From assembly GCA_030642635.1 (NCBI GenBank), contig DAOWNK010000108.1:1-9640 (forward strand): a DNA stretch of 9,640 nt, in the 5' to 3' direction. The stretch is from Pirellulales bacterium. GTDB lineage: Bacteria; Planctomycetota; Planctomycetia; Pirellulales; Thermoguttaceae. Positions 5,100 through 9,640 of the stretch are shown here, one piece after another; position 1 is the first letter of the stretch; every line of letters begins with the position of its first letter. The translations under genes and the position numbers were made by a program. Under the pieces are notes generated by a model. It did no database searches and was not told the origin of the DNA. It worked only from the letters and a program-made list of their open reading frames with translations.

Positions 5100-6884
5100 A
5101 TGCTCAACCAGCCGTTGAAAGACCGTATTGTGAACTATCTGCTGCCGTGTGTGCAGGCGCCGGGGCAGTACATCGGCGGCGAGTTGAACTCGGTGGCCAA
5201 GGACCATCGCACGGTCAGCGGCAAGCTGTGCCTTGCGTTTCCCGACGCATACTCCATCGGCATGAGCAACCACGGCATGCAGGTCCTTTACGACGTGATG
5301 AACCGACGCAGCGACTGGGCCTGCGAGCGGGCGTTTACGCCGTTGGCCGACATGGAATCGCTGCTGCGGGAGTTCCGGTTGCCGCTGTGGAGCCTGGAGA
5401 CGTTCACGCCGCTCGGCCGGTTCGACGTGCTGGGGTTCACGCTGCAATACGACCTGTGTTCGACCAACGTGCTCACGATGCTCGACCTGGCCGATATTCC
5501 ACTAACAGCGAAAGACCGCACGCTGGAGCATCCGTTGGTGATTGCCGGCGGCCCGGGCACGGCCAACCCAGAGCCGATGGCAAGATTTATCGACTTGTTC
5601 GTCTTTGGCGACGGCGAGGAGAGTCTGCCGCAGGTGTGCGACGAGTGGCTGCGGTTGAAGCACGCCGGCGGCTGTCGCGAGTCGATGCTGGCCGCCATGG
5701 CCGCCCGGCTGCCGTATGTTTACGTGCCGCGATTTTACCGGCCGGTAGACAATTCTAACGACCGGCCGGCGGCGGTTCGGCCCACGCGCGACGACGTGCC
5801 GTGCTTAATCACACCGGCAGTAGTGGATGACTTGGAGTCGATGCCTGCGCCAACCTCGCCGATCGTGCCTTACGTCGAGTGCGTGCAAGACCGGATTGCA
5901 GTGGAGATTATGCGAGGCTGCCCGGGCCGGTGCCGATTCTGCCAGAGTACAACGATCAAACGCCCGGTGCGGTTTCGTTCCATCGAAACGATCCTGGATA
6001 TTGCCGTCGAGTCGTACCGCAATACCGGCTACAACGACATCTCGCTGTTGTCGCTTTCGACGAGCGATTATCCACGGTTCGACGAACTGCTGCGTCGGAT
6101 GCAAGAGACGTTCCGGCCGCTTGGCGTCAGCATCTCGGTACCCAGCCTGCGGATCAACGAACAATGGCGCACGGTGGCCGACGTGTTGAATACCGATCGC
6201 CGCAGCGGATTGACCCTAGCGCCGGAGGTCGCCCTGGACGATATGCGCGAGCAGATTGGCAAGCAGATTACCAACAACGACCTGTACGAGGGCTGCCGTA
6301 AGGCGTTTGAAAACGGTTTCTCGCGCGTGAAGCTCTACTTCATGTGCGGGCTGCCCGGCGAACGCGAGGCCGACCTGGATGGGATTATCGACATGGCCGA
6401 GACGATCTCGCGGCTGGGCAGGGAAATCAGCGGCCGGCCGGTTGCGGTGGTTGCGAACGTATCGAACTTTGTGCCGAAACCGCAGACGCCGTACCAGTGG
6501 AACGCCATGCAAACGCGCGAGTATTTTCACTATGCACACGAGCACCTCTACCGTCGCAAACGTTTGCGGAGCGTGCAGTTGCGTTGCCACAACGTCGAGA
6601 GCAGCCTGCTGGAAGGGATACTCTGTCGAGGCGATCGCCGCCTGGGCGATGCGATCGAGCGGGCATGGCGACTCGGCGCACGGTTCGACGCATGGAGCGA
6701 GCATTTTCAGCCCGAGTTGTGGCGGCAGGCCATGGCCGAGGCGGACATCGACGTAGAACGCATGTTACACGTATCCTATCCCGTCGACACGCAATTGCCG
6801 TGGGACCATATATGCATTCGCCAGGGACGTTCGTACTTGGAGCGTGAGCACAGCCGTTCGATTGACCAATTGGCGAAGGGTTGA
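5100..6884 (+). CDS. Radical SAM protein with N-terminal B12-binding-like domain (TIGR03960-type)
   Basis: The protein has 594 residues. Its start, with NYLLPCVQAPGQYIGGELNS (12-31) and then LAFPDAYSIGMSNHG (45-59), is characteristic of the TIGR03960 family. Residues about 40-190 correspond to the cobalamin-binding-like Rossmann region, with IAGGPGTANPEP (148-159) and FGDGEES (169-175). The radical SAM core begins at about 265: EIMRGCPGRCRFCQ (269-282) holds the CxxxCxxC cluster ligands C274, C278 and C281. LTLAPE (371-376) and KLYFMCGLPGE (411-421) are further core motifs, and NVSNFVPKPQTPYQW (453-467) resembles methylthiotransferase-like radical SAM enzymes. The family's reaction is, as far as I know, not established. 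It typically neighbours or fuses with a DUF2344/TIGR03936 partner, which is absent within this window. Only a weak AAGAAA ribosome binding site precedes the ATG. The MazG-like gene follows after 78 bp on the same strand. Confidence 0.9.
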   Translation: MLNQPLKDRIVNYLLPCVQAPGQYIGGELNSVAKDHRTVSGKLCLAFPDAYSIGMSNHGMQVLYDVMNRRSDWACERAFTPLADMESLLREFRLPLWSLETFTPLGRFDVLGFTLQYDLCSTNVLTMLDLADIPLTAKDRTLEHPLVIAGGPGTANPEPMARFIDLFVFGDGEESLPQVCDEWLRLKHAGGCRESMLAAMAARLPYVYVPRFYRPVDNSNDRPAAVRPTRDDVPCLITPAVVDDLESMPAPTSPIVPYVECVQDRIAVEIMRGCPGRCRFCQSTTIKRPVRFRSIETILDIAVESYRNTGYNDISLLSLSTSDYPRFDELLRRMQETFRPLGVSISVPSLRINEQWRTVADVLNTDRRSGLTLAPEVALDDMREQIGKQITNNDLYEGCRKAFENGFSRVKLYFMCGLPGEREADLDGIIDMAETISRLGREISGRPVAVVANVSNFVPKPQTPYQWNAMQTREYFHYAHEHLYRRKRLRSVQLRCHNVESSLLEGILCRGDRRLGDAIERAWRLGARFDAWSEHFQPELWRQAMAEADIDVERMLHVSYPVDTQLPWDHICIRQGRSYLEREHSRSIDQLAKG

Positions 6885-6909
6885 TGTAACCGGTGTGTCG
6901 GGATAATAT
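6881..6909 (+). promoter_or_regulatory. Possible promoter for the MazG-like gene
   Basis: TTGATG (6881-6886), overlapping the radical SAM stop codon, is followed after 17 bp by TAATAT (6904-6909), or after 15 bp by GATAAT (6902-6907). This gives a plausible but weak sigma70-like promoter. A 6-bp hairpin, ACGTGG/CCACGT, lies just downstream in the leader. The gap from the stop (6884) to the MazG-like ATG (6963) is 78 bp, so either read-through or a separate promoter is possible. Confidence 0.25.
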
Positions 6910-6962
6910 GTTTAACGTGGGAACGACAAACGCCACGTGACTGCGGTCCACAGGAAAAAATA

Positions 6963-7283
6963 ATGAATGACCAGCAACCGTCCGTCACCCTGGCCGAGTT
7001 CCAGCGGCTCATCAGGAAAATGTATCACGAGAAGGACGCCGCCCGGGGCGTCGACGGTACGTTTATGTGGCTGGTCGAGGAGGTCGGCGAGTTGGCCGCC
7101 GCGCTGCGTGAAGGTACACCTGAAGAACAGGCGGAAGAGTTCGCCGACGTGCTTGCATGGCTTGTAACAATCGCCAACATTGCAGGTATCGATCTGACCG
7201 AGGCGGTCAAACAAAAATACGGTTCCGGCTGCCCCGGCTGCGGTAACTTCATCTGCAACTGTCCGGATGCTGGAAAGCCATGA
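6963..7283 (+). CDS. Small MazG-like nucleotide pyrophosphohydrolase with C-terminal cysteine cluster
   Basis: The protein has 106 residues. MazG enzymes hydrolyse nucleoside triphosphates to monophosphates and pyrophosphate in the cytoplasm, often clearing non-canonical or excess nucleotides. The family's metal-binding pattern is present: EEVGE at 39-43, giving E39, E40 and E43, then EEFADVL with E59 and D62. MWLVEEVGELAAAL (35-48) forms one core helix and AEEFADVLAWLVTIANIAGIDL (57-78) the next. Unlike the plain domain, the tail carries CPGCGNFICNC (90-100), with C90, C93, C98 and C100 in a C-x2-C-x4-C-x-C pattern that looks like a small zinc site. An AGGA ribosome binding site lies 7 nt before the ATG. 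Single-domain MazG proteins vary in substrate, so I give no symbol; dUTPase-like or other all-alpha NTP pyrophosphatase activity is possible. Confidence 0.87.
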   Translation: MNDQQPSVTLAEFQRLIRKMYHEKDAARGVDGTFMWLVEEVGELAAALREGTPEEQAEEFADVLAWLVTIANIAGIDLTEAVKQKYGSGCPGCGNFICNCPDAGKP

Positions 7284-7292
7284 CGCTCGGGG

Positions 7293-7310
7293 TAGTGGAT
7301 AGTGGATAGT
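7293..7310. repeat. Heptamer tandem repeat (TAGTGGA, 2.6 copies)
   Basis: TAGTGGA TAGTGGA TAGT starts 9 bp after the MazG-like stop codon. The copies are identical. It is one of several period-7 repeats in the spacers of this window. Confidence 0.8.
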
Positions 7311-7318
7311 TTGAAATG

Positions 7319-7340
7319 CCCCCGCATTGCAATGCGGGGG
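7319..7340. repeat. Perfect 22-bp palindrome (C5-GCATTGCAATGC-G5)
   Basis: Eleven bases (CCCCCGCATTG) are followed directly by their exact reverse complement, with no spacer. It can form a cruciform in DNA or a hairpin in RNA. From memory, CCCGCATTGCAATGCGGG-type strings recur between genes in planctomycete genomes. The copy here is alone in this window. Confidence 0.85.
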
Positions 7341-7368
7341 GTAATAATGACGGCATGAACTACTGCTA

Positions 7369-7382
7369 AGCCGCAAGCGGCT
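7369..7382. repeat. AGCCGCAAGCGGCT palindromic element, third copy
   Basis: A 6-bp stem (AGCCGC/GCGGCT) around AA. The same 12-base core GCCGCAAGCGGC is present twice at 3777-3823, in opposite orientations. It lies 29 bp upstream of the start codon of the large membrane-protein gene. Confidence 0.75.
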
Positions 7383-7411
7383 CAAACTGTAAACGTTGGA
7401 GTTTTTGGGTA

Positions 7412-9619
7412 ATGGCTACTTGGACCTGCAAATTGTTGCTCATCGGCCTGCTCTTAGTACCGAGCACGGCGGATGCGTTGCCTGGTCCTTCCGAAAGTCG
7501 GCCGGTCGGCGTGCGAGTCGGGTTCGCAGGGTGTTATAAGGTCGGCGTTTGGACGCCTGTAGAGGTGCTGTTCAGCGGCCGGCAACCGCCCGGCGCCGGC
7601 AAGGTGACGATCACCGTGCCCGACGGCGACGGGGTTCCGAGCCGTGTGTCGGCACCGCTGCGAGGCGAGCCGGTGCTGCTGTACGTTCGGTTCGGCCGGA
7701 TCATAAGCGATCTTACGGTCGAGTATCACAAAACCGGGTATCCGGTCGTCCGACAAGTTTTTCGAGCGTCTCCCGGCAACGCCGATTTCCCGCCCGCCGT
7801 GGCAGCCGACGGTAAATTGATCGTTGTCGTCGGCGCGGATTCGCTGGGCGTGAATCAGGCCATCGGCGCCTTGCACCGACCGGCCGACGAGCAAACCGTT
7901 GTGGCAAGTCTGAGCGATTGCCGCCGTCTGCCGGACAAGTGGTACGGCTACGAAGGCGTCGACACGTTGGTTATATCGACCGGGCAGGTGAATGCCGCCG
8001 AGGCGGACTTCATGCCGAGCGAGCCACAGGCCGCCGCGCTGGAGAGGTGGATCGCCCTGGGCGGACGGCTGGTACTGTGTGTCGGATCGCGGGCAGAAAC
8101 GGTTTTTTCGGAAGATTCCACGCTTGCTCGATTTGCCCCGGGTCGGTTCGACCGGACGGTCGCTCTGCGTCAGACCGGCGCGTTCGAGACGTTCGCAGGC
8201 AGCTCGGCGCCGGTTCCATGTCCGGCCGGCCAGACAAGACTTACGATGGACGTGCCGCGCTTTGCCGAAGTATCCGGCGTGGTCGAGGCCGGCGAGGCCG
8301 ACCTTCTGCTTGTAATCCGCACGGCACACCGGTTCGGACAAATCATATTCCTGGCGGCAGAGTTGGACCATGGCCCGCTGGCCGAGTGGAGAGATCGCCC
8401 AAAGCTCATTGCCCGGCTGCTCGATCTTGATACCGACGGTGCGGAAGAATCGGACGAAGGCACAGCGGTAATGCACTACGGCTTTTGTGATATGGCCGGG
8501 CAGTTGCGCAGCGCGTTGGACCGGTTCGACGGCGTGCGATTGGCGCCGTTCTGGTTGGTGGCGGTGCTCATCGTGTCGTACCTGTTGGTGATCGGGCCGG
8601 TCGATTATTTCTTCCTTCGCAAGTGTGCCGGCCGGATGCAATGGACCTGGGCGACATTCCCGGCCGTCGTGCTGGCGTTTTGTGTATTGGCCTATCTGCT
8701 GGCCTACCGGTTGAAAGGCGATGAGGTCCGCATGCACCAGGCCGAGTTGATCGACGTGGACGTATCGTCGGGACTTGTGCGTGGTGCGAGTTGGGCCGGC
8801 GTGTTCAGCCCGCGCATGGAGGAGTTCAACCTGTCGCTGCGGCCGAACTCACTCGGCTGTCGCGACCACCGGTCGCGGCTTTGTGATGCCGACGTGACGA
8901 TCTCCTGGCTGGGACTGCTCGGTAGTGCGTTGGGTGGGATGAATTCCAAAACCTCAACCCTGGTGCTCCTGGCCGAGCCGTACGACTTCTCGCCGGGGCT
9001 GGATGCGATGCAAGGCGTGCCGATCCAGACATGGTCGACCAAAAGTCTTACGAGCAGATGGTACGCACGGACCGACGTCTGCCTGGATACAAAGCTGGTT
9101 GAACAGTCGCTCTCGCCGGTTGGCACGATTACCAACACGCTCGGGTTCCCGTTGGCCGATTGCGTGCTGGCATACCGACGCTGGGCGTACGAACTTGGCA
9201 CGATCGAGTCGGGGCGGTCGGTCAGTCTGGGGCCAATGGTCAAGCGGAGTGAGTTGAAAACGCTTCTAACTGGGCGTAAGATTGTCTTCGAGGAGGATAA
9301 GGACAAGTACCATCAACAATCGACCCCCTACGACCGGTCGAGCGTCGATGTGGCGTACATACTGCGTGCAATGATGTTTTTCGAGGCGGCCGGCGGCCGG
9401 CGATACACCGGGTTGTCGGGCGGTTACCAAAACTTTGTAGACTTAAGTATGCTCTTGAAAGCCGACCGCGCGATACTCATCGGTCGTGCACCGGCCGGAA
9501 ACCACGCCGCCGAATGGCTCCGAGACGGTGTGCCATTGGCCCAAAAAAACGACGAACACGTGACAATGTATAGGTTTGTACTGCCGGTGGCCCCCTGCCC
9601 CCTGCCTCCTGACCCCTAG
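7412..9619 (+). CDS. Exported, membrane-anchored protein of unknown function with two TM helices
   Basis: I do not recognise a named family. The 735-residue chain begins with a signal peptide: K7, hydrophobic core 8-17, and cleavage probably after Ala-Asp-Ala at 22. Residues about 30-120 look like a beta-sandwich (VGFAGCYKVGVWTPVEVLF, then GKVTITVPDGDG). Residues about 134-340 have alternating hydrophobic strands and ALERWIALGGRLVLCVGS (209-226), which resembles the glutamine-amidotransferase-like fold found in BatA/DUF4350-type membrane proteins. Two membrane helices follow at about 379-401 and 413-433, joined by DYFFLRKCAGRMQWTW. This short basic loop suggests a cytoplasmic turn, with the large N- and C-terminal parts outside. 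Residues 440-735 are a second exported region. In similar proteins I recall MoxR/DUF58 or ABC-transporter neighbours, but none is seen here. GGAG about 11 nt upstream supports the ATG. The last nine residues (727-735) are encoded by a tandem repeat. Confidence 0.87.
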   Translation: MATWTCKLLLIGLLLVPSTADALPGPSESRPVGVRVGFAGCYKVGVWTPVEVLFSGRQPPGAGKVTITVPDGDGVPSRVSAPLRGEPVLLYVRFGRIISDLTVEYHKTGYPVVRQVFRASPGNADFPPAVAADGKLIVVVGADSLGVNQAIGALHRPADEQTVVASLSDCRRLPDKWYGYEGVDTLVISTGQVNAAEADFMPSEPQAAALERWIALGGRLVLCVGSRAETVFSEDSTLARFAPGRFDRTVALRQTGAFETFAGSSAPVPCPAGQTRLTMDVPRFAEVSGVVEAGEADLLLVIRTAHRFGQIIFLAAELDHGPLAEWRDRPKLIARLLDLDTDGAEESDEGTAVMHYGFCDMAGQLRSALDRFDGVRLAPFWLVAVLIVSYLLVIGPVDYFFLRKCAGRMQWTWATFPAVVLAFCVLAYLLAYRLKGDEVRMHQAELIDVDVSSGLVRGASWAGVFSPRMEEFNLSLRPNSLGCRDHRSRLCDADVTISWLGLLGSALGGMNSKTSTLVLLAEPYDFSPGLDAMQGVPIQTWSTKSLTSRWYARTDVCLDTKLVEQSLSPVGTITNTLGFPLADCVLAYRRWAYELGTIESGRSVSLGPMVKRSELKTLLTGRKIVFEEDKDKYHQQSTPYDRSSVDVAYILRAMMFFEAAGGRRYTGLSGGYQNFVDLSMLLKADRAILIGRAPAGNHAAEWLRDGVPLAQKNDEHVTMYRFVLPVAPCPLPPDP

Positions 9620-9640
9620 TCCCTAGCCCCTAGCCCCTGA
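9591..9640. repeat. Seven tandem heptamers (consensus NNCCCTR) over a gene end
   Basis: Seven consecutive 7-bp units fill 9591-9639: CCCCCTG twice, CCTCCTG, ACCCCTA, GTCCCTA, GCCCCTA and GCCCCTG, and the array may continue past the window edge. It encodes the last residues and the TAG stop (9617-9619) of the upstream gene. The unit resembles the short heptanucleotide repeats (STRR) known from filamentous cyanobacteria, though the relation is only by look. Confidence 0.85.

Larger units (their letters stand above)
7284..7411. other. Spacer made mostly of short repeats
   Basis: The 128 bp between the MazG-like gene and the large membrane-protein gene contains no credible gene. It contains three repeat elements in sequence (7293-7310, 7319-7340 and 7369-7382), each annotated separately, followed by AAACTGTAAACG (7384-7395) and a GGAG ribosome binding site for the next gene. 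The perfect 22-bp palindrome could act as a transcription stop, but only a single T follows nearby, so this is unsupported. Confidence 0.5.

Noticed and set aside
5753..5772. Frequent CCGGCCG/CGGCCGG strings
   Set aside because: They occur throughout the coding regions in several frames and fit GC-rich codon use (Arg-Pro, Ala-Gly pairs) rather than a dedicated motif.
7316..7369. 17-codon frame starting in the 22-bp palindrome
   Set aside because: It has no ribosome binding site, it is composed of repeat sequence, and nothing suggests translation.
7454..8737. 427-codon open frame on the minus strand
   Set aside because: It is antisense to the large membrane-protein gene, which has a signal peptide, membrane helices and a ribosome binding site. 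The antisense translation is His/Arg/Gln-rich and low in structure.
1..9640. Defence system, mobile element or biosynthetic cluster
   Set aside because: No transposase, integrase, recombinase, CRISPR repeat, toxin-antitoxin pair or modular synthase is present. The genes are mainly housekeeping or envelope proteins.

Overview
The window is GC-rich chromosomal DNA from a bacterium. The gene content points to the Planctomycetota, perhaps a Phycisphaerae-like lineage: an exported squalene-cyclase-type repeat protein, an isoaspartyl methyltransferase carrying a signal peptide and an extra beta-domain, a two-helix membrane protein of a type I associate with planctomycetes, and spacers full of small palindromes and short tandem repeats. 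This assignment rests on family resemblance recalled from memory, not on a search. No tRNA, rRNA, CRISPR array, transposase or phage gene is visible.

Layout: the window divides at a 44-bp divergent gap (5056-5099). To its left everything runs on the minus strand, in transcription order: an exported protein-L-isoaspartate methyltransferase with a C-terminal beta-sandwich-like domain (5055-3844); purD (3706-2432); a two-domain protein joining a CinA/PncC-like domain to a NadD/NMNAT-like nucleotidyltransferase (2404-1277); groES (1082-795); and the 5' part of an exported alpha/alpha-toroid repeat protein (689 to the window edge). To its right everything runs on the plus strand: a TIGR03960-type radical SAM protein (5100-6884), a small MazG-like pyrophosphohydrolase with a cysteine cluster (6963-7283), and a 735-aa exported, membrane-anchored protein of unknown function (7412-9619).

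How the genes fit together: purD (purine synthesis), the probable pyridine-nucleotide fusion enzyme and the MazG-like enzyme all handle nucleotides. groES and the isoaspartyl methyltransferase are protein-maintenance functions. The radical SAM family has no settled function that I know of. This is mostly a housekeeping neighbourhood, and I see no defence or mobile system. The most interesting protein is the CinA-like/NMNAT-like fusion, whose two parent families catalyse consecutive steps of NAD salvage.

The spacers are the other notable part. They hold a 23-bp inverted repeat, a 22-bp perfect palindrome, three copies of a GCCGCAAGCGGC-core palindrome, and several short tandem repeats with 7- or 10-bp periods. 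One repeat supplies the start codon of the first gene and another supplies the last nine codons of the final gene. The groES leader has opposed G-rich and C-rich tracts with a G-quadruplex motif on each strand. The central gap has two overlapping sigma70-like promoters that would give nearly leaderless transcripts.
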